Shown here: in pieces, positions 25,987-36,227 of the stretch
Layout: each line of letters starts with the position of its first letter
Numbering within the stretch: the first letter of the stretch is position 1
Origin: Gordionus sp. m RMFG-2023
Taxonomy: Eukaryota; Nematomorpha; Gordioida; Chordodea; Parachordodidae
Assembly (NCBI RefSeq): GCF_954871325.1
Contig: NC_088777.1
Span: 26,265,366-26,329,365 of the forward strand
Reading direction: 5' to 3'
DNA length: 64,000 bases
Translations under genes and position numbers: made by a program
The notes under the pieces: model-generated
What the model was told of the DNA's origin: nothing
Databases searched by the model: none
What the model saw: only the letters and a program-made list of their open reading frames with translations

Positions 25987-25995
25987 CAGTTCCAA
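24631..25995 (-). CDS. Reverse transcriptase-RNase H protein (left arm)
   Basis: This is the inverted twin of the 26474-27985 product, 454 residues, with one amino-acid difference seen (RFKSIPL here, RLKSIPL in the twin). It contains the same RT catalytic YLDD and RNase H blocks. It lacks the lead-in upstream of IPKSNG because the palindrome edge lies there. It abuts the end of the proline-rich frame at 25986-26390, overlapping it by about 10 bases in a different frame. Confidence 0.8.
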   Translation of the reverse strand: MELIPKSNGSPRVISDFSEVSKNFLHYPFRFKSIPLMSAKLDQAAFACKIDIRSAFFSIPLSTQVRSFFGFKFNNVNYGYRVLPMGASFSPYCLQSVILDACAKTVKKANYNVYLDDILIYGDNENDVKWSTKSLRCTLEGWGLQIAPEKSVLDPTPTITYLGVPINLTEKTVSADTNTRRRLKKCLDVFRQHSYQHLQVGQELAARVLGVVNHYAYTITGMSRLFSPYYITMNEGHLAAIVDTYLAFKKANALASPLSLHYYANSPVYVDASNSHICINFWEVDNLSVAYSEACLLFNVPTHAIQHINVKEILAVGIGAIMAIHRNNEHPMIFTDSSVAYYTYKKGGSRSPSLEIVLIQTLFKLGLANFTAVSQNIQWIPPEDNPADLPSRTWMAAREQLDLFEGPVLEAAIILQQDEESLFGEQSAPDTPSLISRYQPIANQRFLTNGTNCL

Positions 25996-26390
25996 TGAAT
26001 AGCGAGGGCTAGGACTCGAATGCGCTTCGTCATAATCTTTAGCATCCTGATATCCGATTCGGGTGAGAGGATTTCGATTACTTCAGCGATGTGTTTGATC
26101 TCGTGTCTGTCGAGATCGTTTGTATTACATTTCGGTTCCAGGAGATCCTGTTGGAGGCCCGCCCAAACTTTGGTTAATCTTTCGTGGGCCTCGGCGGAAG
26201 TGAGCGGTGGTTCCAACGGTGGTGGTGGTGGCGCGATGGGTGGCCGGGAGGTTGAGGTTTCCCTATTCCTCGGGGTGGATGTGTGACGTGGTGATGGTGT
26301 CCTGTCCCGATTCCGGTCCTGTCTATCAACGCGAGTAGATAGGAGCGCCATTTGCTCTGATATTGCCTGCATGGCAGAGATTATTGCCAT
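25986..26390 (-). CDS. Proline-rich ORF in the palindrome centre (Gag-like position)
   Basis: 134 codons from the ATG at 26390; the frame is open further upstream, to beyond 26470. The N-terminal 25 residues could form a short amphipathic or coiled segment (AIISAMQAISEQMALLSTRV). An Arg/Ser/Thr/Pro-rich linker with PPPPPLEPP near residues 55-62 follows, then a charged helical tail ending ALAIHWN. Its place immediately 5' of a pol frame is where a Gag-like or linker region would be, but no zinc knuckle or known domain is seen. Function unassigned. Confidence 0.4.
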   Translation of the reverse strand: MAIISAMQAISEQMALLSTRVDRQDRNRDRTPSPRHTSTPRNRETSTSRPPIAPPPPPLEPPLTSAEAHERLTKVWAGLQQDLLEPKCNTNDLDRHEIKHIAEVIEILSPESDIRMLKIMTKRIRVLALAIHWN

Positions 26391-26473
26391 AGAACTGGGG
26401 TCTGCAGGCGGAACGTCAACAGAGTTATTCGGTGTGAGTTCGAAGATAGTGCCGTCTAACGCTGGCCCGTAGC

Positions 26474-27985
26474 TTGAAATGCTACATCCACAGACAGCTT
26501 CTCGCCGCCAATGTCATTGAACAGACCGATGAAGATCAAATATATTCTCCCCTGTTCATCATCCCAAAGAGCAACGGATCCCCACGCGTCATCAGTGATT
26601 TCTCTGAAGTGTCGAAAAACTTCCTACACTACCCTTTCAGACTCAAATCGATCCCACTGATGTCCGCAAAGCTTGACCAAGCAGCTTTTGCCTGCAAAAT
26701 AGATATCCGTTCCGCATTCTTCTCCATTCCTCTGTCTACACAAGTGAGAAGTTTCTTTGGTTTTAAATTCAATAACGTTAATTATGGATATCGAGTCCTC
26801 CCCATGGGAGCCTCTTTTAGCCCTTACTGCCTTCAGTCCGTCATACTAGATGCCTGTGCCAAAACAGTCAAGAAGGCGAATTACAACGTTTATTTAGATG
26901 ACATCCTCATATATGGTGACAATGAAAACGATGTCAAATGGTCGACCAAGTCCCTTCGCTGTACCCTGGAAGGATGGGGACTACAAATTGCCCCCGAGAA
27001 ATCGGTTCTCGACCCTACCCCGACCATAACTTACCTCGGTGTTCCTATCAATCTCACAGAGAAAACGGTCTCAGCAGACACGAACACGAGACGGAGGCTC
27101 AAGAAATGCTTAGATGTATTCAGACAGCACTCATACCAACATCTCCAGGTAGGACAAGAATTAGCAGCTAGGGTACTAGGAGTGGTAAACCATTATGCAT
27201 ACACCATCACTGGCATGTCCCGCTTGTTCTCACCCTATTACATAACTATGAACGAGGGACACTTAGCTGCTATAGTCGACACTTACCTAGCCTTTAAAAA
27301 AGCCAATGCACTAGCCTCCCCCCTGTCGCTACATTATTATGCCAACTCCCCAGTATACGTGGACGCCTCAAACTCACATATTTGTATAAACTTTTGGGAA
27401 GTCGATAACCTATCAGTAGCATACAGCGAGGCTTGTCTGTTATTCAATGTCCCGACACATGCCATCCAGCACATAAATGTCAAAGAAATTCTAGCAGTCG
27501 GCATCGGGGCAATCATGGCCATACATAGAAACAACGAACATCCGATGATCTTCACTGATTCATCAGTAGCCTACTACACATACAAAAAAGGTGGATCAAG
27601 ATCTCCATCCTTAGAAATTGTGCTAATCCAAACCCTGTTTAAACTAGGACTAGCCAACTTCACTGCTGTGTCCCAAAACATCCAATGGATTCCTCCTGAG
27701 GACAATCCGGCAGACCTTCCTTCTAGGACCTGGATGGCCGCCAGAGAACAACTGGACCTCTTCGAGGGGCCGGTTCTAGAAGCAGCGATAATTCTACAAC
27801 AAGACGAAGAATCTTTATTCGGAGAGCAATCAGCACCGGATACCCCTTCGTTAATATCTCGATACCAGCCAATAGCCAATCAACGGTTTCTTACCAATGG
27901 GACGAACTGTCTATTGAACCCCACGACTTGGCATAACTTAGCCTACAACCAATCAAAAATTTATCCGAAAATAACTAATATCTAG
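26474..27985 (+). CDS. Reverse transcriptase-RNase H protein (right arm)
   Basis: The frame of about 500 codons stays open back to about 26450; no ATG marks a clear start. Conserved RT motifs appear in order: PKSNGSPRVISDF (about residue 32), KIDIRSAFFSIPL (motif A with its Asp, about 73-85), YRVLPMGASFSPYCLQ (about 104), and YLDDILIY (motif C, catalytic DD, about 137). An RNase H-like region follows: VYVDAS (about 292), KEILAVGIGAI, IFTDSS and, near 400, IQWIPPEDNPADLPSR. The protein copies RNA into DNA and removes the RNA strand. The C-terminus past the RNase H has no integrase motif. The left-arm copy is identical over 454 residues except one. This belongs to a virus-like element class and is treated as part of a fossil element. 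Confidence 0.85.
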   Translation: MKCYIHRQLLAANVIEQTDEDQIYSPLFIIPKSNGSPRVISDFSEVSKNFLHYPFRLKSIPLMSAKLDQAAFACKIDIRSAFFSIPLSTQVRSFFGFKFNNVNYGYRVLPMGASFSPYCLQSVILDACAKTVKKANYNVYLDDILIYGDNENDVKWSTKSLRCTLEGWGLQIAPEKSVLDPTPTITYLGVPINLTEKTVSADTNTRRRLKKCLDVFRQHSYQHLQVGQELAARVLGVVNHYAYTITGMSRLFSPYYITMNEGHLAAIVDTYLAFKKANALASPLSLHYYANSPVYVDASNSHICINFWEVDNLSVAYSEACLLFNVPTHAIQHINVKEILAVGIGAIMAIHRNNEHPMIFTDSSVAYYTYKKGGSRSPSLEIVLIQTLFKLGLANFTAVSQNIQWIPPEDNPADLPSRTWMAAREQLDLFEGPVLEAAIILQQDEESLFGEQSAPDTPSLISRYQPIANQRFLTNGTNCLLNPTTWHNLAYNQSKIYPKITNI

Positions 27986-28192
27986 AACGATTCATCCTTT
28001 CAATATTTATTTACATAAATACCTATTATTATTACGATATTACTTCATTGTTATTTTCTATTAAATTTATATCGAAAAATTTTTGATTGATAATAAAGGC
28101 CTTGGGACATGGAAGCCATAAAGGCCGAAATGTCCGGTTATATTTCTAATGTTTCGCCCAAAAGGGCAAAAACATTAAAGAAAATAACTGCG
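26561..28192 (+). repeat. Right arm of the reverse transcriptase palindrome
   Basis: Inverted copy of 24355-25986. This arm keeps coding sequence upstream of the pairing edge (VIEQTDEDQIYSPLF), the normal lead-in to an RT domain, so it is the arm joined to its native 5' sequence. Confidence 0.9.
28148..28176. other. Potential terminal hairpin, right tip
   Basis: Mirror copy of the hairpin at 24371-24399, exactly the same distance from the outer edge. Confidence 0.5.
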
Positions 28193-28986
28193 AGAGGAAA
28201 AAATTGTGATAAATTTCATTATATTTTTTAATCTAGCTCCAATTTATGTAACTTTATTTAAAAATTAAACATGAAAACTATATTAAGATTACTTTAAAAT
28301 AATAAAATATTTACCTTGACATTAAAATAATTTAGGATAGATATGGAATAAAAATATTTTACGATAAAATTAAAAAAAGGAAGGAAATACAACACGTGAT
28401 TAAATAAGATAATAGGATAGGCCATGCATATGATGCAAAAATTACATCGTTATATGCAAATAGCGCAAAATTGACAGTGCTATAACTTTGGCAAAAATAA
28501 ATATTTTTTAATCTAGTTTTTATTTATATAAATATTGGAAATAAATAAGTTATTATCCACTTCTAACCAAAAAAAATTTGAAGATGTCGAGTAGAGCACT
28601 CCAATTCTAGACCGACGATATATTGAAAGCATGAATCGGACCGTTCCTTTAAAAAAAGAACAACAATAATAATAATAAAACCGTGCGAATCATAAACTTA
28701 ACAACCCACTGCCTGGACTTGATGATGGTCAATCAAGCCGTGGTGTATATACAATGATGTCAATCAAGCTAATGATCGAACGAAAATGATTGTTCAACAG
28801 TAAGCCAGGAAACAACAAAAGAGATGACATCTAATGATACATTATTAACATATTAATTGTTGTTAAATATAAAGTATTATACACTCTGTTCCATAATTAT
28901 GGGACATTTTTTGCAAATTTAAAGAGGCTGGACCTGTTTAAGGTGGGCATGTTATATTTAATTGATTAAATAACAAATATATATAT
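28193..28986. other. AT-rich stretch, nothing recognised
   Basis: No coding frame, RNA gene or paired repeat ends seen. Confidence 0.45.
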
Positions 28987-30889
28987 CAGAGACCTGCAGA
29001 GGTACCATTTGCACGGCCCGGCCCGGTTTTAAATTTTTTAGGCCCGGCCCGGATATTTTTTAAAAAAATTTTTTACGGCCCGACCAGGCTCAGATTTAAA
29101 AATTTAAAACCCGGCCCAGATATTTTTTAAAAAAAATTTTTACGGCCTGGCCCGGATTTAAAAATTGAATCGGAATTTTTTAAAATTATATTCGACCTGG
29201 TATATACAAAAATTCATCTATGAGGTATTTTACCATATTTTTCAGCGAGTATTATCGCTTATTATTTAAAAAATACATGTAAAAAGCTAATATTTTGAGA
29301 ATATTATATTGAATTTATAAAAATTATAAAACTGTTATTTATAAAAATGGATATTTTGAGCATATACTATATTTTATATTGCATTTATAAAAATAAAACT
29401 AATATTCATATAAATGGTAATAATATTTTGAGCATATACTATATTTTTTATTGCATTTAAAAAAAATAAAACTAATATTTAATTTTTAAAAATGGGAAAT
29501 ATTTTGAGAATATAATATATTGTATTTAATTTACTATTTAATTTATAAAATAAAAATAAATCGCTATTTAAAAAAATGCATGTATAATAAATAGTATTTT
29601 GAAAATATAATCTAATTGCACAATATTAATATAATTTATTTTATAATATAAATTTTAAACAAAAGAAGATAATTGTATTATATAATATTGTAAAAAAAAA
29701 TAATGAAAAATGTTGGATTAAAAACTTTCATGACTCAAGGTAAATATAATAAATGCAATAAATATTTGACAGTTTGCAAAGTAAAAAACCAGCATGATTG
29801 ACGAAACCCCATACTCAAGAAAGATATTAAAAATTCACAAATTATCATGAAGAAAGAGAAGCATATCTACCTTTTCAGGTTGAAGATTACTTCTTCTTTC
29901 TTCAAGAATTCAAGTAGTGGAAAAATTCCGCTCACAGCTTGCACTTGAAGCAGGAATTGCCAATTTTGCTAAAATTGGAAATTCGCTTTGATGAGCCGCC
30001 CACCACTCTAACAAATTATCCATCTTAAATGTTTCATCTATTTTTTTATTTATGTAATTATAATATTCATCATCGGGTAACATATTACCAGAATTACCAT
30101 CGCCCCATTTGTCATAAAACGATTCAGTTTGTTTAACAACAGTCGTAATTTGACTGGTCGATGGTATTTCATTTACTTCCTGAGCCTCTTGTAATTTAAT
30201 ATAATCTTTTATATAGTTTTCCATCATCTTGCGATCTGTCCCTGACTATATACGTAATTGCTTGAATTTGTGACAGAGAAAAAGAGAAATAAAATGATAC
30301 TTGTGTAAAACAAATTTTTCAATTAAAAAATGCTTTATATTAAGTAAAATCAATTTTATTTCTCCCTTTTCGCTTTGAAAGGTATTACAAACTTCAAGAA
30401 GTGATATTCCTTTATTTAATTGTTTTGGTAAAATATATTCTAAAAATTTAGATATGAATTATAAAAAAATATATTAATAATACTTGAATATTGGGGCTTA
30501 TTTAAGATATTCCTTTATTTGATTGTTTTGGTAAAATATGTTGTAAAAATTTAGATATGAATTATAAAAAAATATATTAATACTTTGAATAAATTTGCAG
30601 GAAATTAATAATTAGATCGATCTGTGGGTGTTAGGTAGTGTTAACCATCACCCAATATTATATTAATCATAACTATAATATAATATAATCTTATAACCAT
30701 TAACTCATAATGTAAAAAATTTTATAAAAAATATTAAGGCCCAGCCCGGCCCGGGTTTAACAATCTTAGGCCCGGCCCGGATATGTTTAAAAAAATTTTT
30801 AGGCCCGGCCCGGGTATATTTAAAAAATTTAAAATACGGCCCGGCCCGGTCCGGGCCGGGCCGGGTTTAGGGCCGGGCCTGCAGGTCTG
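28987..30889 (-). mobile_element. hAT-type element of the CAGAGACCTGCA family, copy 2 (reverse orientation)
   Basis: The left end is CAGAGACCTGCAGAGG. The right end is GCCTGCAGGTCTG, with the last CT of the family end missing. The flanks atatatat (28979-28986 and 30890-30897) form a perfect 8-bp duplication. It matches 13088-15031 along its length in reverse orientation, including the subterminal GGCCCGG blocks, the small ORF and the AT-rich filler. The flanking DNA outside the duplication differs from copy 1, so the two are independent insertions rather than a duplicated locus. Confidence 0.85.
29910..30227 (-). pseudogene. hAT dimerisation-domain ORF, truncated copy
   Basis: Nearly identical to the product of 13783-14181 (for example DNLLEWWAAHQSEFPIL and PASSASCERNFSTT). 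The frame stops at the FSTT position, where copy 1 continues into the terminal helix, owing to a small deletion that creates a TGA. One residue is also lost near NMLPDDEYY. Confidence 0.7.
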
Positions 30890-32429
30890 ATATATATTTA
30901 TAAATAAATAATAGAACCTGTCGTTGACCATGTTTTTTATTTAATTATGTAAAAGAAATAAATAAGGTGGCAACTAAGAAAAAGTTGGTAATTTTTTTAC
31001 ATATTCACAATCATTATAAAATTTGTAATCCGAATTAATGAAGAGTTATTAAATATTAATGAATGGTCATTAATGGATATAATTAACAATTGTGAAACAT
31101 CGCCATTCATTAATTATTATTTTGATAACGAGATTGATAAATTATGAAATATATTATATGAAAATAAAATGTATTGGACTTAAGAAAATTTGTAAAGCAA
31201 AGTGATATAACAAAGATGGTAATTCCAAAATAATAAAATAAGGTAAAACCATATATCGAATTTAATAATATAAATAAACTTAGAGTCAATATTACACTTT
31301 GTTAATAATAAAAAAAATTTCTATTTTAGAATCTTATGACCAAATTTTAAAAAACATGTCTGACCGACAGGCCGAAAATTAAATATTTTTAAGCCAGCCC
31401 GGTCAGGCTGGAAAAAGGAAAAAATTTACAATATTTCCGTTTTACAAATTTCCCATTCAAAGAAAGAATAAGTCTGATTAAAAAGACACTTTCTGGTCAA
31501 AAAAGGAAAAGTTAAAAGAAAATTAAGGAAGAAAATTTAAAAAACCGAAAAAAAATAAAAATGACACTTAAGGATTATTAAAATTAGAGATTCATCGATT
31601 CTTTGGTATCGATCAAAAAATGAATAGAATATAAACTAGAAAAATAAAGTTTTACAAGAAATGTTTATGAATTATAAATATTTACGAATAATTTCTATAT
31701 TTATGAATAAATACAAATTATGATAATACAAATAGTTGTGAATATTTTGATCTAATAATAAAGATAGAAGTTCGTATTCGTAAAATAAGAATTGAATCAA
31801 AGGGGAATAATTCGTTTTCTTCGCACAAGCAAAGGCTATTTAATCCTTATTAATTTTTTAATATTATACTTTTATGGGACATTCTAAAATATTATCTCCG
31901 TGGGTATTTTGTTTTCAGGACATTTAATCCGTGGAGTCCACGGATCTGTCCTAGCATATCAAATAAATAAATAATAAATAACCAGAAAAGAATATTAATT
32001 ATGGTAAAAAGACCTGCATGTAATTTGCCTTTATTGATTAGCCTTTTGCGATCACTATCAATTATGTCAATGTATTCTTCATCATCTTCATTTATATCCC
32101 AATCTTCTAAAAAGGTAAAATCATTTGCTGGCTCATTTGATTTTGGGAAATGTTGCTTATGGAAGCTTAATAAATCACTTTTTATATAAATATTTGAAAT
32201 TGTATAAATTAGTAATATAATATTCATAGACCTGTTCGCTGATGAAATTATAGTGGCCGGGAGTTGTTTTGAATGGACATATTGACATAATTTTTTATAA
32301 TATAAATTTCTAATTAAATTTTTTATGAAATGGTGATAAAATTATTATTTAAAAATCAAATGTTCACTTATACAGATAAACTGGCATATTTTATATTTTT
32401 ATGAATTTTAATTAATAAAAATATTATTC
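30890..32429. other. Intergenic stretch with TE scraps
   Basis: At about 31365-31415 an AAGCCAGCCCGGTCAGGC fragment resembles GC-ended hAT-type subterminal DNA. At about 31447-31540 a 'tttcccattcaaagaaag' plus 'aaaaggaaaag' fragment resembles the foldback family of 3536-6785. One short unassigned frame lies at 31892-32227. Confidence 0.45.
31892..32227 (-). CDS. Hypothetical small membrane protein, 111 aa (tentative)
   Basis: I do not recognise a family. The N-terminus is hydrophobic (MNIILLIYTISNIYI), followed by a hydrophilic stretch, an acidic block (EDWDINEDDEEYIDIIDSD, residues about 41-59), and a strong hydrophobic segment (LFTIINILFWLFIIYLFDML, about 73-92) long enough to span a membrane. 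A basic tail ends the frame. Composition is less biased than in the random frames nearby, but there is no homology and no clear promoter. It could be a chance frame or one exon of a gene. Confidence 0.2.
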   Translation of the reverse strand: MNIILLIYTISNIYIKSDLLSFHKQHFPKSNEPANDFTFLEDWDINEDDEEYIDIIDSDRKRLINKGKLHAGLFTIINILFWLFIIYLFDMLGQIRGLHGLNVLKTKYPRR

Positions 32430-32640
32430 TCCTAAGGTTGATTACAGTGAATTGAATTCAACGTCAGTCCAGCAATAGAAACAACCCTACCACTAGGTGG
32501 ATTAGTTGATGGAGCCCAAATAATTTTTTTATATCTGGCTGATGACGTTTCCGTAAATGGCATTTTTCCAAATCATTCAAAGTGAAAGAATTTGTTTTTG
32601 TTGTGGAATGTTTATTTGCTCACTTAGATCTTGTATTTGA
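32430..32640 (-). pseudogene. hAT transposase C-terminal scrap
   Basis: On the minus strand the phrase 'tggactgacgttgaattc' encodes the GLTLNS motif of hAT dimerisation domains, preceded by a PPSGRVVSIA-like match to SERVFSIA. The nucleotide sequence is close to 41640-41700 in the relic at 41296-42730. No ends remain. Confidence 0.5.
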
Positions 32641-34055
32641 TATCATAGCTCTAATATTAATATTATATACAATATTTTCAGTCGTCATGTAATTTGGTTC
32701 TATCACATTTTGATATAATAATGTTTCATTTTTGAAATCGAGGGTCTAATAAAAAAGAACCCCAATTACAATTAAATGGTTTTATATTTCACTCCTAAAA
32801 TTATTCCAAATTCAAGACAAACATTTTTTGATATTTTTTTAATTTTGAAAGAAAGATCAATAGCTACTTTCTATTTAAAACATTATTATTTTGGAATAAC
32901 TAATTTGAAAAAGGTATAAAGATAAGTGAGATCCAGATCCCGCCTTTTGTGGTGGTCAAAGCGCAGGTCTAGACCTTTAATAAGCAATAAAATAAAATAA
33001 TAGACTGCCGGTGGCTCCAAGAAATTTGCTCTTCCTAACAAAAATTTCCTGAAGGTACAATAAGAAAATATATGGGGAAATTATATTACAACTTCCATAT
33101 ACTGCGAGCTTAGTTTCTATCAATTTATCTAAAATTTAGAGATATTATAAAAAGATATAACTGTCATTTAGGAAATTATTATTGAATTAAATAACAGCAA
33201 AAATTTGTATAAAAAATTTTTTTTTTGAAAATCACACAATTTTCACTAGAATTTATGCTGAACAAGACGACCTTCATTGTGAATGGCGGTAGCAATCTTT
33301 ATGCCAATTGATCAGTTTTTTTATTTTAAAATTCTTCGAACAATACTACGAGATATTCCTATATGTCTTATTATTTTTCTATGCGATTCATTGGTTAATG
33401 GATGAGTAGATGGAAATAAAAAAATGATTCCATGATTATATTTTATTTAGTCCTACCTGGAAATAGTTTTGTATGAATTCTTGGGAATAATGTCCATTAT
33501 TTCTTGTGTTTAAGAGCTCTTTGAACCGCTAGCAGATTTCAATTTTTTGAGAGGAATTTACGAATTAACGTTTTGGCACTTTTCTTTGGCCAGTTTTTAT
33601 AACTAAAGATCTTTAAACCCTTCATGGGAAAAGGGATTTTTTTTAAGCAAAAAAAATAAATCTAGACAACGAAACGTTATTAGAGATTTTTTTTAAAATT
33701 AATAATTTCGTCAATGGGAAAAATAGAAAATTAGATATTATATTATAAACACTGCACTTTCTTCCCCTAATGTATTGAAATTATTAATTTCATTATTTGT
33801 TAAAGAAAATCATTTAATTTCTTCTCTTTCCATTACTTCACTTAGCCTTTTCATTCTTTTTTGAAATTTTATATTATTTTTTAAAATTTATATCATTTTA
33901 AATATATATCAATTTTAAATAAAATTACACATTTTATCATATTAGACAAAAAAATTCATATTTTTTTTATAAATAATTTCTTTTATTTTTGTGTAATAAA
34001 GGCGACTTCTTTATATATTTTTAAGTATGTATATAAAAGGAGGGGTTAGATAAAC
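32641..34055. other. AT-rich stretch, nothing recognised
   Basis: No coding frame with family resemblance and no paired ends. Confidence 0.4.
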
Positions 34056-34513
34056 TACTGTTGCTAAATGGCTCGATTTCGCGGATTTCTATAAACGGTT
34101 AAGTCAAGATTTTCGTTATATATACCTGAGTAGAGATGTAAAGGTAGGGAAATTTCCCGGGAATATTACCCGGGAACATTCATATTTCCCCGGGAAATTT
34201 CCCGAATTTTCCCTTAATATAAATATATTATTTATTTGCAAAAATTATGATTTATATTTTATAAAATATAATATTTTATTTTTCAATAATTATGATTTAT
34301 AATTTAATTTATAAATAATTTTTATTTTCCTCGTGAGTCTTTAAACTTATTTTTTTTATTAGTGCAATCATTGAGTGCAATTTTTCAAATCTATAATTTT
34401 AAAAGTACAAAAATAAAGGTAAAATGTTTCACATTATATTCTCATACATAATATTAATGTGATATATTATAGAATTATTAATAATTAATGATATATTTAG
34501 ATTTGATATATAA

Positions 34514-36087
34514 TAGTGCGCACAAATTGAGCGTTTGCAGTATGTTTGTTAATGTAACGCATCTTTGTTTAGATAGAAAGCAGTATGTTTTTTATTAAAG
34601 TTTTTTTTATAATTTCTTAAACAAAAAAGAGTTTATTTCTTACCTTAAGGTAAAATAAGGAAGTTTAATTATATTTGTTTATTTAGATTTCCAAAGAATT
34701 TATGATTCAATCAGGGTTTTCAAATGTTTTTGTGGCCTTGGATGCAAAACATATGTATATAAATGTTTCTTTGTTTATCCTACCTTAATTTATATATTTT
34801 AATAAAAATGTGAAATAAATTTTGAATAGTTTGCATATTTATATATTTTATATTTTTTTCAAGACACTAGATATAAAAATAAATACATTTAGAAATATTG
34901 CTAATCAAATTTCAAATTTATGATATAATTTGATTAAATCTATCTAATAATTGCTAAATAAATTTTGAATAGTTGCTTATTTATATATATTTTACAAAAT
35001 AATTTTAATTACATTTTTCAATCTTTAATTATGAAAATGTACACCATAATAAGAGTATTAAATGTCTTATTTAATAAAATAATTTTAATTATATTTTTCA
35101 AAAATGGACTTAGAATATGGAATAATATAACTTTATTATAAATAAATAGAATTACAAAAAAAAACAAATCAATTTTAATAGATATAATTTCATTAAATAA
35201 TGAGGTTTGATTTGCAGATATATCTATTGAATTTGGAGGCCACAATTCAATTTTCCATTAAAGTATAATACAATGGAGATACTTCATTTTTGAAAAAATA
35301 TTTGTTTGATTTATATTTTATAGAGAAACATTCTATAATAATGTTAAATTTATAGATAAATATATATTTTACTGGCTCTCAAGGCACCCTTTCCAAAAGA
35401 GTCAATATATCCAACAATGCATTTAATTTTAACCCACTTGCCTTCCTTTGGTATAATTTCTTTAGGACTAAAACTATCCTCTATTGTTGGCTCCATGAAT
35501 TTAATGTAATCATACCATCTGTATGAGAGTTTAGAGCCAGAAGCTCCTGAAACCTTGCACAATTATCTTGGTCTTTAAAGTTTTGCAACTTCTTCTTTAT
35601 GCATCAGTTGTATCATGCAATGGAAATTCCATCCCCAACCTATTAAAAATATAATTTATCATTATTTATATATATTTACCTTAAACTACTGGTTAATAAA
35701 CCATCTAATACTAATATAGAATTCTTATGGTCTGGACGCTGCTGGCTCCAGACCATTTGTTGAGTTTCCAGTAAGGTACAAAATTTTTTAGTAACCTTAT
35801 CATCCCTTCTAAAATTATAATATGTATATCCTAAAATTATATAAATATAAATTCCAAAATTATATAAATAATCATTTCTAAAATTATATAAATATCAATT
35901 AATATATTCTAAATAATATAATATCAATTAATATATGAAATAAATTATACCTACAATTTGTATACATTTTTAAAAAAATCTAACCAGTTTGCTTTTTTAT
36001 TAACGTTTGCCGTAAAAAAATCCAAGCTGCACTCTACCATATTAGCTTTTAAAACGGAGAGTTGCAACGCTCAATTTGTGCGCACTA
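34514..36087 (-). mobile_element. PIF/Harbinger-like element nested in the hAT
   Basis: The ends are TAGTGCGCACAAATTGAGCG on the left and the same sequence inverted on the right (CTCAATTTGTGCGCACTA). A TAA lies on each side (34511-34513 and 36088-36090), the 3-bp TWA duplication typical of PIF/Harbinger. The minus strand carries an accessory-gene-like fragment (35350-35562). No Harbinger DDE transposase is recognised, so it is either non-autonomous or heavily decayed. Confidence 0.65.
35350..35562 (-). pseudogene. Possible MADF/Myb-SANT-like DNA-binding protein fragment
   Basis: The 70-residue frame contains KLSYRWYDYIKFMEPTIEDS, which recalls the last helix of MADF or Myb/SANT-like domains (pattern W-x-Y-x2-hydrophobic-x-F/hydrophobic). 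A probable upstream exon ends near 35690 at a gtaaat donor, with an aatag acceptor near 35642. PIF/Harbinger elements carry a Myb/SANT-like gene beside the transposase, so the context fits. Sequence similarity alone is weak and the first helices are not identified. Confidence 0.3.
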
Positions 36088-36105
36088 TAAGTATCATTAT
36101 ATGTT

Positions 36106-36200
36106 AATCATACTATATAACTGATATAATGATTTATGATGTTTAATATATTTTAATCATACTATATAACTGGTATAATGATTTATTGATGTTTAATTTA
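36106..36200. repeat. Two-copy repeat just upstream of the hAT transposase
   Basis: The phrase 'taatcatactatataact' followed by 'gtataatgatttat' occurs twice, about 55 bp apart. It sits 30-120 bp before the transposase ATG and may belong to its promoter. Confidence 0.5.
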
Positions 36201-36227
36201 AATTAATATGATTGCAATATTTTATAG

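Larger units (their letters stand above)
24355..28192. mobile_element. Palindromic reverse transcriptase-RNase H element (fossil-class retroelement, family unresolved)
   Basis: Two arms of 1632 bp (24355-25986 and 26561-28192) are near-perfect inverted repeats. In the stretches I compared only one base differs, giving Phe or Leu in an otherwise identical protein. A 574-bp unique centre separates them. The outer tips share CGCAGTTATTTTCTT and a potential hairpin. Each arm encodes the same RT-RNase H frame, transcribed outward from the centre. No LTRs, no integrase and no tyrosine recombinase were recognised, and no flanking duplication is visible. Both pol frames look open. The family could be DIRS-like, Gypsy-derived or something else with inverted ends. 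Arm identity implies recent origin or gene conversion between arms. Confidence 0.75.

Noticed and set aside
24668-27879. Additional frames of 72-101 codons on the opposite strand of the RT palindrome
   Set aside because: They are antisense or shifted shadows of the RT-RNase H frames and appear twice only because the arms are duplicated.
35018-35245. 75-codon minus-strand frame
   Set aside because: Mostly hydrophobic low-complexity sequence inside the Harbinger-like element, with no nuclease motif.
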